Shown in pieces: positions 1 to 10,900 of a stretch of 64,000 nucleotides of DNA; the stretch's first letter is position 1; each line of letters begins with the position of its first letter. The stretch covers positions 598,001-662,000 of the forward strand of contig JACKOW010000001.1 in NCBI GenBank assembly GCA_024234055.1, in the 5' to 3' direction. The stretch is from Rhodanobacteraceae bacterium (GTDB taxonomy: Bacteria > Pseudomonadota > Gammaproteobacteria > Xanthomonadales > SZUA-5). Position numbers and translations under genes: made by a program. The notes below the pieces were generated by a model. That model made no database searches. It saw nothing but the letters and a program-made list of their open reading frames with translations, and was not told the origin of the DNA.

Positions 1-554
1 GACAGCAGCCAGGCGCCGGTGCGGATGCCGATCATGCTTACTGCCGCCCAGGTGATACCGCCGAGCAGGGCCAGGTCGATCTGGCGGGCAAAGAATCGGC
101 GCAAGGCTTCTCCAGCCCGTTCCTGGCTTTGCGCCGTCAGTGCCTTGCGTTTGTCGGCTTTGAGCAGGGTCTCGGTAGCCGGCACCGCCTCGGCCTTGTG
201 CGTGGACAGGTCGGACCAGGCCGGGCCCTTGCGATGGGCCGGGACCTCGGTCGCCTGGCTGCCACCGCGTTTCTGGCTGTCACCGGAACGCGATGCCCTG
301 GCGGCAGGCTTCTGGCCGTTCTTGGCAGTGCTCGCGCGCGACATGGGCGGTTTGGGAGGGGCATCCGCGGTGCTGACGCCCATGCCCAGCGCTCGCCGCA
401 GCGGCACCCACTCGGCCTGGCGCAGGGTCCACACCAGGTGTTGATCGCCGATCTTGCCCTGCTCGCGCAGCTCCAGCAGCTGCGGTCGCGTCAGCGGTCC
501 CGTGGCCTGACCTTCGCGATCTGCCACAAACCAGCCATCGCCGCTTTCAATCAT
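1..554 (-). CDS. GYF_2/RDD-domain membrane protein (3' end outside window)
   Basis: Reading the minus strand from ATG at 554 gives an open frame to base 1, so the C-terminus is missing. Residues 1-50 resemble a GYF_2 domain, the small prokaryotic adaptor fold: a WFVADREG start, a GPLT...QLLELREQGKI core, then V-W-T...W-V-P-L. A basic, Ala/Ser/Lys-rich linker of about 90 residues follows. The last visible residues (RRFFARQIDLALLGG, then hydrophobic) look like the first membrane helix of an RDD family protein, with the Arg-Asp pair in FARQID. GYF_2-RDD fusions are common uncharacterised inner-membrane proteins in Xanthomonadales. Function unknown; a regulatory or transport role in the membrane is only a guess. 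The ATG was chosen because the frame is closed just upstream. Confidence 0.75.
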   Translation of the reverse strand, partial: MIESGDGWFVADREGQATGPLTRPQLLELREQGKIGDQHLVWTLRQAEWVPLRRALGMGVSTADAPPKPPMSRASTAKNGQKPAARASRSGDSQKRGGSQATEVPAHRKGPAWSDLSTHKAEAVPATETLLKADKRKALTAQSQERAGEALRRFFARQIDLALLGGITWAAVSMIGIRTGAWLL

Positions 555-686
555 GGAGTCCACCCGCGCCTGGTTTCGGTCACCGCTGCCAATACTGGAC
601 ACACCGGCACCTGATCGCCAGTCCTGAGAGAGTCCCGATCGCCCCGGGCGGTGTGCATTTTTTGTGCATCAAACATGGGAGGGCGA

Positions 687-770
687 GAGGGCACGAGGGC
701 GCGAGGGCACGAAAAGGCGGGCGAGCGGCGAGATCGCAGCTCTATCGTGTCCTCGCGCCCTCGCGCCCTC
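687..770. repeat. Palindromic word-repeat element 1 (GAGGGCGC word)
   Basis: Left arm 687-712 and right arm 745-770 are inverted repeats matching at 24 of 26 positions, around a 32-bp centre. Each arm is three tandem copies of an 8-bp word, GAGGGC(A/G)C. It lies in the 313-bp gap between the GYF/RDD gene and lipB, which otherwise holds nothing I can name. The inner edge of the right arm, read on the minus strand, continues as CACGATAGAGC, similar to the AAG(A/T)AGAGC that borders elements near rtcA and rtcR. Confidence 0.75.
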
Positions 771-867
771 AGATCAACGCCTTGCAGTGTGTTCGGTGAG
801 GCACGGCGCTCGAAATGGCAGTGCCATGCCGGCGCTAATGCCGCGTCGCCCGCGCTATCCTTCGCCG

Positions 868-1533
868 ATGAGCACTCCTTCAATTCAGGCCCGCTGGCTC
901 GGGCGCCAGCCCTATGAGCCCATCTGGCGGGCAATGCAGTCCTATACCGATGCCCGCGACAGCGCCACGCCGGATGAGATCTGGTTGATGGACCATGAAC
1001 CGGTCTTCACTTTGGGGCAGGCCGGCAAGCTCGAACATGTGCTGGCGCCCGGCGATATCCCGGTGATTCCGGTGGATCGCGGGGGCCAGGTGACCTATCA
1101 CGGCCCGGGTCAGTTGGTGGCCTATCCGTTGCTGGATCTGCGCCGACTGGGTCTGGGCGTGCGCGAGCTGGTGCAGCGGCTGGAACAGGTAGGCATCGAT
1201 CTGCTGGCGGAATTCGACATTGATGCCGAGCGCCGCGAAGGCGCGCCAGGCCTTTATGTTGCCGGGCGCAAGATCCTGGCCATCGGCATCCGGGTGCGTC
1301 GTGGCTGTACCTTTCATGGCATTGCGCTCAATGCCGACCTTGATCTGGAGCCCTTTGGCCGCATCAATCCCTGTGGCTACCAGGGTCTGCAAGTCACCCA
1401 GATCGCCGATTTTCAGCCGGCACCGGCCCTGCCGGAGCTGGCATTACGTTATCTGCATCGATTCTGTGCGAATTTCGGGCATGCCGCTCTGCCGCAAATT
1501 GCCACCGATCTGCCGCAGCCCACGCCGGCCTGA
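868..1533 (+). CDS. lipB: Octanoyl-[ACP]:protein N-octanoyltransferase LipB
   Basis: Transfers the octanoyl chain from acyl carrier protein to lipoyl domains of 2-oxoacid dehydrogenases and the glycine cleavage H protein, the first step of de novo lipoate synthesis in the cytoplasm. The 221-residue product fits the family (about 210-220). Visible hallmarks are RGGQVTYHGPGQ (residues 71-82), the Lys of GRKIL (K135) and the acyl-carrying Cys of NPCGYQ (C169). The frame is open further upstream to 664, but that part crosses the palindromic repeat and is compositionally odd; the ATG at 868 starts where homology should start. lipA follows 67 bp downstream. Confidence 0.95.
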   Translation: MSTPSIQARWLGRQPYEPIWRAMQSYTDARDSATPDEIWLMDHEPVFTLGQAGKLEHVLAPGDIPVIPVDRGGQVTYHGPGQLVAYPLLDLRRLGLGVRELVQRLEQVGIDLLAEFDIDAERREGAPGLYVAGRKILAIGIRVRRGCTFHGIALNADLDLEPFGRINPCGYQGLQVTQIADFQPAPALPELALRYLHRFCANFGHAALPQIATDLPQPTPA

Positions 1534-1600
1534 TCACTTTCGGCTGGCGCCCAGCGTGTACGATTCATGCTGAGTCATTGTCCCCGTCCCAGAGAAGTCC

Positions 1601-2584
1601 ATGTCCCAACTGCAAGCTGACAAGACCATTCCGGCCCTGGTGGTGGGTGAGAAGCAACTCGGCGAAAGCAAGATTGCGCGCAATCCGGTCACCTTTGATC
1701 CGGACCGGCCGGCGCTGCGCAAGCCCAGCTGGATTCGGGTGCGTCTGCCCCAGGGCAATGCCGTCGAGCGCCTCAAGGCCAGTCTGCGCGCCAATCAGCT
1801 GGTGACCGTCTGCGAAGAGGCCTCGTGCCCGAACATCCACGAGTGTTTCAGCAAGGGCACTGCCACCTTCATGATCCTGGGTGATATCTGCACCCGACGC
1901 TGCGCCTTCTGCGATATCGGCCATGGCCGCCCGAAACCACCGGATGTCCATGAACCGGCGAATCTGGCTCGCACTATCCGCGACATGAACTTGCGCTATG
2001 TCGTGATCACCTCGGTCGATCGCGATGACCTGCGCGATGGCGGCGCCCAGCACTTTGTCGACTGTATTCGAGCCGTGCGGGAACTCAGCCCGCAAATCGT
2101 GGTCGAGATACTGACGCCGGATTTCCGCGGCAAGGGCAGAATGGAGCGCGCGTTGGAGGTTTTCCTGGCCGGACCACCCGATGTGTTCAACCACAATCTG
2201 GAAACGGTACGCGAACGCTATCGAGAAGTTCGACCCGGTGCCGACTACGACTGGTCACTGAAACTGCTGCAGCGCTTCAAGGCCCAGCACCCGACGGTAC
2301 CGACCAAGTCCGGAATCATGCTGGGCTTGGGTGAAACGCTGGATGAAGTGCATCAGGCGCTGCGCGACCTGCGCGCCCACGACGTCGAGATGGTGACCAT
2401 CGGCCAGTATCTCCAGCCCAGCGCTCACCACCACCCGGTGATGCGCTACTGGACGCCGGAGGAATTCGAGGCTCTGCGCGTCTTCGGCGAGGAATTGGGA
2501 TTCAGCCACGTGGCCAGCGGTCCGCTGGTGCGCTCGTCCTATCACGCCGACCTGCAGGCGCACGCTGCGGGTGTCGTCGCTTGA
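1601..2584 (+). CDS. lipA: Lipoyl synthase LipA (radical SAM)
   Basis: Inserts two sulfur atoms into protein-bound octanoyl groups, completing lipoate made on LipB's product. 327 residues. The radical-SAM [4Fe-4S] motif is C97-TRR-C101-AF-C104. The auxiliary, sulfur-donating cluster has C71, C76 and C82 (CEEASCPNIHEC). The C-terminal R-S-S-Y segment contains the conserved Ser ligand of the auxiliary cluster. The start has AGAGAAG about 6 nt upstream. It is the usual partner of lipB and probably co-transcribed with it. Confidence 0.97.
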   Translation: MSQLQADKTIPALVVGEKQLGESKIARNPVTFDPDRPALRKPSWIRVRLPQGNAVERLKASLRANQLVTVCEEASCPNIHECFSKGTATFMILGDICTRRCAFCDIGHGRPKPPDVHEPANLARTIRDMNLRYVVITSVDRDDLRDGGAQHFVDCIRAVRELSPQIVVEILTPDFRGKGRMERALEVFLAGPPDVFNHNLETVRERYREVRPGADYDWSLKLLQRFKAQHPTVPTKSGIMLGLGETLDEVHQALRDLRAHDVEMVTIGQYLQPSAHHHPVMRYWTPEEFEALRVFGEELGFSHVASGPLVRSSYHADLQAHAAGVVA

Positions 2585-2643
2585 GATCGCGCCAGACAGC
2601 AACAAAGTTCACAGACGGAGTCGATTCCGCGACTTCCGTCACT

Positions 2644-2667
2644 TGCTCCCGACGGGCGCCGGGAGCA
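2644..2667 (+). other. Intergenic hairpin between lipA and prc
   Basis: TGCTCCC and GGGAGCA (2644-2650 and 2661-2667) form a 7-bp stem with a 10-nt loop. No T-run follows, so it is not a standard intrinsic terminator; it may shape the mRNA ahead of prc. Confidence 0.4.
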
Positions 2668-2696
2668 CTGTTGACACCCTCAACTGGAGATTTGCG

Positions 2697-4859
2697 ATGA
2701 AGTTTGCGAGGAGTGTGCTGGTCATCGCCCTGGGTTTGTCCCTGGCGCTGCCGCTGACGGCGAAGCCGAAGATGGTCAGCCTTGCGGATCTGACGCCGAC
2801 GCCTGAGCAAGGAGAAGCGGCTGATTGGGTGTCCAAGTATCTCACGCGCCTGCACTACGCCAGCAAGCCGCTGGATGACGTGATGTCGCATGAGATCCTG
2901 AAGCGCTACATCGAGTCGCTGGACAGCGAGAAGGTGTTCTTTCTCAAGTCCGACGTCGACGGCTTCACTCAGCGCTATGCCGACTCGCTCGATGACGCCA
3001 TCGAGCAACGGCAGCTGGAGCCGGTCTACGAGATCTACAAGACCTATCTGAAGCGTCTGAACGAGCGCACCGACTATGCCCGCGGGCTGCTCAAGAAGGG
3101 TTTTGACTTTACCCTCGATGAGGATTACGCCTACGACCGCAAGGACGCCGAATGGGCGAAGGATCGTGCCGAGCTTGACGAGCACTGGCGCCAGCGCATC
3201 AAGAATGACTGGCTGCGCCTGAAGCTGGCGGAGCGCAAGGATGACAAGATCGCCGAAACCCTGGACAAGCGCTACCGCGACTACCTGACCCGGGTGGAGC
3301 AACTGGATCGGCAGGATGTGTTCCAGAGCTTCCTCAATGCCTATGCCATGGCCATCGAGCCTCACACCAATTATCTCGGCCCCCGGGCCAGTGAGAACTT
3401 CGCCATCTCCATGCGGCTGTCGCTGGAAGGCATCGGCGCGGTCCTGCAGCGCGACGGCGAATTTGTGGTGATCCGTTCAGTGGTCGAAGGCGGCCCGGCC
3501 GCGATGGGCGGCAAGGTCAAGGTCGGCGACCGCATCGTCGCGGTCGGTCAGGCCAAGGACAAGCAGTTGACCGATGTGGTCGGCTGGCGTCTGGAAGATG
3601 TGGTCGATCTGATCCGCGGCCCCAAGGACACGGTGGTCAAACTGGAAGTGCTGGCCGCGGAATCGGGTGTCGGCGGTCAGACCAATATCGTGGAAATTAC
3701 CCGCGACAAGGTCAAGCTGGAGGAACAGGCTGCCCACAAGAGCGTGATCGAGACCGGCGGCGAGCATTCCAGGCGGATTGGCGTCATCGAATTGCCCGCC
3801 TTCTATCTGGACTTCGCTGCCCGGGCGCGCGGTGATTCAGACTATCGAAGTTCCACCCGGGATGTACGCAAGCTCTTGAGTGAACTCAAGGCCGACAAGG
3901 TCGACGGCGTACTGATCGACCTTCGCAACAACGGCGGCGGGTCCCTGACCGAAGCCACCGAGTTGACCGGTCTGTTCATCGACAAGGGACCGGTGGTGCA
4001 GGTGCGGGATGGTCGCGGTCGGGTCCAGGTCGAGTCCGACACCGATTCCGGCGTGGTCTACCAGGGTCCGATGGCGGTGCTGGTCAATCGTGCTTCGGCC
4101 TCGGCCTCGGAGATCTTTGCCGCTGCCATCCAGGACTACGGCCGAGGTCTGATCATTGGCGAGCCCACTTTCGGCAAGGGCACCGTGCAACAGCTGGTGG
4201 ATCTGGATTACATCGCCAACAAGGATTCGGCCCAGCTGGGTCAGCTGAAGTTGACCATGGCTCAGTTCTTCCGCATCGACGGTGGATCCACCCAGCACAA
4301 GGGTGTGGTGCCGGATCTGGCGTTCCCGGTGACCCTGGATGCCTCCGATTACGGCGAGTCCACCTTCGACAACGCGCTGCCATGGACCAAGATCGCAGCC
4401 GCCCGCTATGCCCCGGTGGGCAGTTTCGAGCGTCTGCTGCCGATGCTGGAAACCCGCCATGAGGCGCGCATCGAACACGATCCCGAATTCGGTTTCCTGC
4501 GCGAGGACATCGCCCAGTACCGCGAATCACGAGCACGCAAGTCGATTTCGCTGAACCTTGCCAAGCGCGAGGCCGAGCGCAAGGCGGACGAGAAGCGTAT
4601 TGCCGAGCGTGCGGCGGCCCGTGGCGAGGCCGATGCCAAGCTGGCGGCCAAGCTGGATGATGGTCTGAATCCCGGCGAACGCGGCACCCAGGATCTGCTC
4701 GATCCGGACGCTGACAAGGACGAGAAGAAGGATGTGCTGCTGACCGAGGGTGCACGCGTGCTGGGTGATGTGATCGAATTGCTGGACGAGAATCCTCGGA
4801 TCGCGGATGTCAGCAGTGGGGCTGCCAAAGCCGGATTGCCGCCACCTCCTGGCACCTGA
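2697..4859 (+). CDS. prc: Tail-specific periplasmic protease Prc/Tsp (S41A)
   Basis: C-terminal processing peptidase that degrades SsrA-tagged and misfolded periplasmic proteins and adjusts murein hydrolases in the family's known members. 720 residues. Signal peptide at residues 1-22 (K-F-A-R then hydrophobic, cut near TAKP). An N-terminal helical region is followed by a PDZ domain (about 240-330), then the S41 core with DLRNNGGG at 408-415. The Ser/Lys dyad is S469 in SASASEIF and K494 in FGKGTVQQ; the 25-residue spacing matches E. coli Tsp (S430/K455). A charged C-terminal Tsp region follows. The frame is open upstream to 2571, but only the ATG at 2697 gives a signal peptide; GGAG lies 9 nt ahead of it. 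Confidence 0.95.
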   Translation: MKFARSVLVIALGLSLALPLTAKPKMVSLADLTPTPEQGEAADWVSKYLTRLHYASKPLDDVMSHEILKRYIESLDSEKVFFLKSDVDGFTQRYADSLDDAIEQRQLEPVYEIYKTYLKRLNERTDYARGLLKKGFDFTLDEDYAYDRKDAEWAKDRAELDEHWRQRIKNDWLRLKLAERKDDKIAETLDKRYRDYLTRVEQLDRQDVFQSFLNAYAMAIEPHTNYLGPRASENFAISMRLSLEGIGAVLQRDGEFVVIRSVVEGGPAAMGGKVKVGDRIVAVGQAKDKQLTDVVGWRLEDVVDLIRGPKDTVVKLEVLAAESGVGGQTNIVEITRDKVKLEEQAAHKSVIETGGEHSRRIGVIELPAFYLDFAARARGDSDYRSSTRDVRKLLSELKADKVDGVLIDLRNNGGGSLTEATELTGLFIDKGPVVQVRDGRGRVQVESDTDSGVVYQGPMAVLVNRASASASEIFAAAIQDYGRGLIIGEPTFGKGTVQQLVDLDYIANKDSAQLGQLKLTMAQFFRIDGGSTQHKGVVPDLAFPVTLDASDYGESTFDNALPWTKIAAARYAPVGSFERLLPMLETRHEARIEHDPEFGFLREDIAQYRESRARKSISLNLAKREAERKADEKRIAERAAARGEADAKLAAKLDDGLNPGERGTQDLLDPDADKDEKKDVLLTEGARVLGDVIELLDENPRIADVSSGAAKAGLPPPPGT

Positions 4860-4887
4860 CCGCTGTCCGCGGTACAACTCGTGACGC

Positions 4888-4921
4888 AAGGGCCGGCCTA
4901 TGTGCCGGCCTTTGTTCGTTT
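4888..4921 (+). terminator. Intrinsic terminator after prc
   Basis: GGCCGGC and GCCGGCC pair around a 6-nt loop (CTATGT), flanked by A residues upstream and TTTGTTCGTTT downstream. It ends the prc transcript. Confidence 0.85.
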
Positions 4922-4934
4922 AAGCGCTGGTAGA

Positions 4935-4953
4935 GTCTCGCTTCAGGCGAGAC
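4935..4953 (+). promoter_or_regulatory. 7-bp perfect inverted repeat upstream of the giant exported protein
   Basis: GTCTCGC-TTCAG-GCGAGAC sits 38 bp before the start codon. It could be an operator or a 5'-UTR hairpin; no regulator can be named. Confidence 0.35.
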
Positions 4954-4991
4954 AATGCCACCAGGAACGACCACGCCAGAGGGGACTCTTC

Positions 4992-7900
4992 ATGCTGCTA
5001 CGTGATCGATCGGCAGTAGCCGCGGGGCAACCCCTCAACCTGCTGCGGGGCAAGGTGCGGCTGGGGCTGCTGGCCTTGATTTCCCTGCTGGCCCTGCTGG
5101 GGTCGTCTGTCGCGCTGGCGCAGGCCACCTGCACCTGGAATCTGAATTCATCAGGCCTTTGGGACAACCCGGCCAACTGGAACGGATGTACAGGCGGTAA
5201 TGGCACGCCTGCCGGTACGCCCGGGCCGGCGGACCACGCCATCATCTCCCTGGCGACGCCCGGTGCCGTTGTCGATCTAGGGGCCAGCAATCGCATCGTG
5301 TCGCAGCTGACACTGGCGTCCGGCACCTTGGATGGATCGGTCGACCTGAATGTGACCAGCCAATTCGACTGGAGCGGAGGAGACTTGAGCGCAACGCCGG
5401 CATCTGGCGCAGCGCTGACACTGGACGCGGGTGCAAATGGGTTGATCGACGGCACGCTGCACCAGATTCTTGAGCGCCGGCTGCGCAATCTGGGAACCCT
5501 GACCTGGAGCGGCGGCGACATTCTGGTGTCGTCGAACGCGGTGATCGACAACCAGAGCATCTTCAATATCGACGCCGGCATCATCGTGATTCGGACCGTC
5601 AACGGCGGCGGCCCGCCCTTGCGCATGACAGGTAATCTGACGGGCGGGCAGTTCATCAATGCCGCTACTCCCGGAGCGCAGATCGAGAAGCTGGGCGCCG
5701 GTGAGGCCGAGATCGGTGCTGGCCTTGATTTCGACAATCAGAACAATGTCCTGGTGAGCACCGGCGCCTTGCGCGTGGCGGCGCCCGGCCTGGATGTCGG
5801 CACTTACCAGATTGCAGCCGGGGCACGTCTGGATCTGGCGCCTGGTCTCAGTGACAGCCGATCGCTCGCTGGACTGCCGGCAGTGTCGGGCACCGGTGTG
5901 CTGCGCAAGGTCGACGAGGGCAGTATCGACATCGACGGGGCTTTCCCTTTCGGCGGCCGGACCGAAGTTCTCGATGGCATGCTGAGCTTCAATACCCAGG
6001 CGCCCAGCGTCAGCTTCGCGCAGCTGCAGGTTCAGGCCCCTGGCGTCTTGAGCGGCAGTAACGATTTTTCCGTTTCGGGCAGCCTGCAGTGGACGGGCGG
6101 CGAGATTCGCGGCGCGGGTGGCTCGCTGACCCTGCTCGGCGCTGCGACGGCCACCGTGACACTGGACAACGCACACCCCAGTGCCTATCTGACCTCGCGA
6201 AATCTGATCAATCAGGGTAGTTGGCTGATCTCGGCCAGTGGCACTGACCTCACCCATTTCTGGCTGGACTCAGCCGACATCGACAATCAGAGCAATCTTG
6301 AGCTGCGCAACAACAGCGCGCAGAACCTGCAACTGGCTTGCGTCAGCCAGGATTGCGGCAGCTTCCAGAACCAACCCGGCGCCACCCTGACGCTGAATGA
6401 CATCAGCGGAGTGATCTCGATCCAGTCTGACCTCGCCGCCTTCCACAATGCCGGCTTGGTGGATCTGATTGAGGGCTGTGCCGGGATCGACCCGCCAGGC
6501 ACGGATACCGGTACCTATCGTTATGGCGGCAGCTGCACGTTGGCGTTCTTCACCCGTATGGGTAGCGAACGCATCTTCGAACCGACTGTCGTCCTCAACC
6601 CCCAGGGTGGCACGGCGCTGCAGGTCGAAGGTCGCTTGCGGATCAACGGCGTCGCGCGCAGCTTCCAGAATCTGCTGATTCAACCGGATGCGACGCTGTA
6701 TGGCCCGGCTGCCATCAATCTTGACGGCAACACGCTCTGGCGCGGCACCATCGAAGGGGCCGGATTGTCGGAAACCGTGAGTATCGGCAGCATTGGCACT
6801 GTCCAAGTCGGCAGCGAGCCGACGGACACACCGACACTGCGCAATCGCCTGCTCAGCAATGACGGTGCCCTGAATATTCAAGCCAGCGTGTTGCTGCTGG
6901 ATGCGGACCCCCAGATCAACAACAATTCGACCCTGACCCTGGCCGCGAGCCCCCAGCTTGGCGCGGGCATCGGCTGCAGTGCGCCGCCAGTCTGTGGTTC
7001 GCTGGTCAATCTGGGATTGATCACCACCTTCTCTGCCGGACCAGGTGTGGGCCCTCCCGTATTTCTGGCTCCCGAACTCACCCTGAGCCAGCAGGGGCAG
7101 GTCGAAGCCACGTCCGGCGCACTTCTGCTCGATGCAGTCTATACCGCCTTCCCGGGTTCCACCCTGCGGGTCCTCACCACTGCCATCATCGACCGCAGTT
7201 CGGGACCGTTGGCACTGGCTGCAGGCACGTTGACCGGCGACGGCATCGTACGCGCTGATGTGCAGGTCGATGCCGTCGATGTCGCCCCCGGATCGGGCCC
7301 CGGCGGACTCACCATCAACGGCAGCTTCAGCGCCACCTCCAACACCACCTACAGCATGGAGATCGGCGGGATCGTGCCGCCGGCACGGCGGGATGAGTCG
7401 AACGAGAAGATGCCGCCAGCGCAGTACGACCGGCTGACGATCTCCGGGCCGGCCGCGCTTGCTGGCATCGTCAACATCATCGATATCGGCTACACGCCCA
7501 GTGCCAGCGACAGCTTCGTACTGCTGTCCTACCCCAGCTTCAGCGGCGGCCTTGGGCTCGGCAGCAATCCCTACTCCGGCTTCCTGCTGGACGCAGGTGC
7601 GACCCGAACTCGGCTCACCCAGAACCTGTTCTCGGTGTGCGAATGGAATCCGGGTGGCGCCGGTGCCGACGACTGGACCAATCCGGCCAAGTGGAACAAC
7701 TGTTCGCTGGGCGTGGGGCCAGGCCCGGGACCTGCGGGTACCCCGGGAGCGGTCGATCGCGCCTTGATTGCCGGTGGTTCGGTGAATCTGGACGTGCCAG
7801 TGCTGGTCGATGCGCTGGAATTGACCGGCGGCACCGTGAGTGGGTCCAACAACCTGACGGTCAACGGTGAGTTCATCTGGACTGGCGGATTCGCGGTTGG

Positions 7901-10900
7901 CCCGGGTGGTTCGGAACTGATCCTGGATTCGGCCTCCATCGGGCAGCTGTCGGGTGGCCAGAAGGTGCTCGACGGCCGCACCCTGCGCATCGGCGGGGCG
8001 ACGACCTGGACCACCGGATTGATCGAATTGGCCAACGCCGCAGTTATCACCATCGATGCCAGCGGCGGTCTGATCAGCCGCCCCAGCGCCGCGCCCGAAC
8101 AGATTTTCGGTAGTGGCAGCGGTACGGCGCAAGTGGTCAACGACGGCGCCATCGTCAAGGAAGGCTTCAATATCTCGGGCATCGCCGAGAACGTGGAATA
8201 CGTGGGAACCGGTGCGGTAATCGTTGATCAGGGCGAGTTTTTCATTTCGGCAGCGTCTCCCAGCCCCTTTGACGGCTCCTTCGTCAGCAACCTCGGCACC
8301 CTGCGCTTCAACGGCGCCAGTCGCAGTTTCAGCCCCAGCGCCAGCCTTGGCGGCGCCGGCCTGATTGCCTTCGGCGATGCCGGGCCGATGCCGGCCATCA
8401 ACCAGGTCGACGCGTGTCTGAGCAGTCCTGCCAATGTCCGGGTGGAGAATGCCGAAGTGGCGTTCAACTGCGCCTCTCCGACCGCACTCGATTACTTGAA
8501 TCTGGCGCATCCCGGCTCGGTGGTCGAGGGCAGCAGTGCCATCACCATCATCGGCCAACTCGAATGGAATCACGGCATCATCCGCGGCACGGCGCCGGGC
8601 CAGACCATCGAAGTCGCAGTAGGAGCATCGGCCTCCCTGGCCTATCTGGTGAATCCCGCCATCGGGCGCTTTCTCAACAACCGTCAGTTCATCAATCACG
8701 GCTTGCTGTTCTGGGTGGGCGAGAATCCGCTGACGCTGGAAGCGGGTGCGGAGCTTCGCAACGAATCCGACGGTCTGCTTCGAGTGCTGTTGCAACAGGG
8801 ACTCGGCACCCATCTGTTCTGGGATTCGTCAGTCGGCGCGCGCCTGTTGAACCTCGGCAGCATGGAGATTGATGCAGCGGAGCCCTTCAGCATCGAAGCT
8901 CCATTCGACCAGGCAGGCACGGTCACCATCAATGGCGGCGCCATGACCATTCGCCAGGGGGGTGCGGATAGCGGTGACTACGTCATCGGTACCGACGCAC
9001 GGCTCGACTTCCAGAGCGCCAGTTCGATACGCAATCTGAGTACGTCCAGTTCCGTGAGCGGTCCCGGCAAGCTGATCGTCAGCAATTCGGCGTCCGTGTT
9101 GATCGACAACGTGCCTTTTGCGCCTGGTGCCGTCGAGATACGCAATCTCGGCACGCTGCAGATCGATGCGCCGGCGCAGGTCGCCATCGGTGATTGGTTC
9201 CTGGCCGGCGGCATACTCAACGGCAACGCCGATCTGGCTGCCAGCAACACGATGGTCTGGGCGGCGGGCACCTTGGCCAGCACCTTGCCCGGCACGGCGG
9301 CGTTCACCATCTTGCCGGGTGCGGATCTGCAAATCATTGGCCTGCAACCCATGCGCGTCGGGAACGGCGTTTCCGCTCCCTTGGGCTCCTTGTTCAATCA
9401 ATTTCTGGATCATCGGGAGCTGCGTGTACAGGGCACGGCCAACTGGAGCGGTGGTGACTTCTTCGTTCCCCTCAATTCCACTGGCCGCGTGGTGGTGGAG
9501 GCTGGCGCGAGCTTCGGCTTGAGTTCGCCCGACATGCCCTTTTTCGGATGCGCGGGCATCCCTTGTGTGGCTGAATTCATCGTCGACGGCACTTTGCAGA
9601 TGTTTGGCAGTACGGCGGATCTGCAACTCACGTCGCCGATGCTGCTGGGCGGGGACCTGTTCGTCGATTCCGGTGCTCTGGGCTTGCCCGATCTGGTGCA
9701 GAACGCCGGTGTCATTCGCGTCGGTGCGGGCGCCAACCTGAATCTAGGAACGCTGACAATCAATGGCGGATCGCTGCAGGGCTCAGGGATTGTTGGCGGC
9801 GACGTCACCAACCTCGGCGGCAGTATCGATCCCGGTCTGTCACCGGGCTATCTGTCGATCATCGGCGATTTTGTGCAGGGCGCCGGCGGTACGCTCGAGA
9901 TCCAGATCGCCGGATTGACCCCCGGTGTGAATGCTGACTTCCTGTTCGTATCAGGCACGGCCACGCTCGACGGTACCGTCAACATCAGCGACGCCGGATT
10001 CTCCCCGACGCCACCTCAAATCTATGAGTTCCTGAACTCCGACACCGTCATCGTTGGCGCTTTCGCCAACGCCAATGTCGCCTATCCGGGCTATGAGGTC
10101 AGCTACGACCCCAACAACGCCATCCTGTCGCCGGTCGCTGGGCCGCTAACGGTCAATTCCATCGCCGATCCCGGCACCGGCACCTGCGACGTCACCGAGT
10201 GCACCCTGCGCGAGGCCATCGATCAGGCCAACAGCACGCCTGGACCGGACATCATCCAGTTCGCCATACCCGGTGGTTCCTGCGTGGGCGCGGGCGGCGC
10301 CTGCGTCATTGTGCCCAGCACGCCGCTGCCGCAGATCACCGACAGCCTGATCATCGATGGCTACAGCCAGCCAGGCGCCGCGCCAAACACGAACCTGCCG
10401 AGCTCCGGCTTGGGCAGCAATGCCGTGCTGCAGATAGAAATAGACGGCAATCTGACCAGCGCAGCGAGCGGACTGGTGATCAATGCGCCCAGTTCGACCG
10501 TGACCCTTGCCGGTCTGGCCATTCACAGTTTCCTCGGCAGTGTGGTGACGCTGGGCCCTGGCGACGCGAGCTACAGCCTGATCGGCAACTTCATCGGTTT
10601 GCGCGCCGACGGCACCGCGCCGGCACTCACGCCGGGCACCGGCGTGTCGATCCAGGGCGGCAGCACCTTTGTCGGTGACTCGACAGCAGCCGGCATGAAC
10701 GTCATCAGCGGCAATCAGCAGCAGGGCATCGCCATCAGCAATATTCCGCTGCTGGCCCCCGCGGTAGTCCGTGGAAATCTGATCGGCACCGATCCCACCG
10801 GCCTCCTGCCGCGCCCGAACGGCCTGCAAGGCATCATTGCCACCACGCCCAGCCGCCTGCAGGGCATCGTCATCGGCGGCAATCTGCCGGACGATCGCAA

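Noticed and set aside
664..867. N-terminal extension of LipB
   Set aside because: It runs through palindrome 1 and has no similarity to the family; ATG 868 gives the normal length.
4881..4991. Longer N-terminus of the giant surface protein
   Set aside because: It would start inside the prc terminator and bury the signal peptide; ATG 4992 has a good ribosome site.
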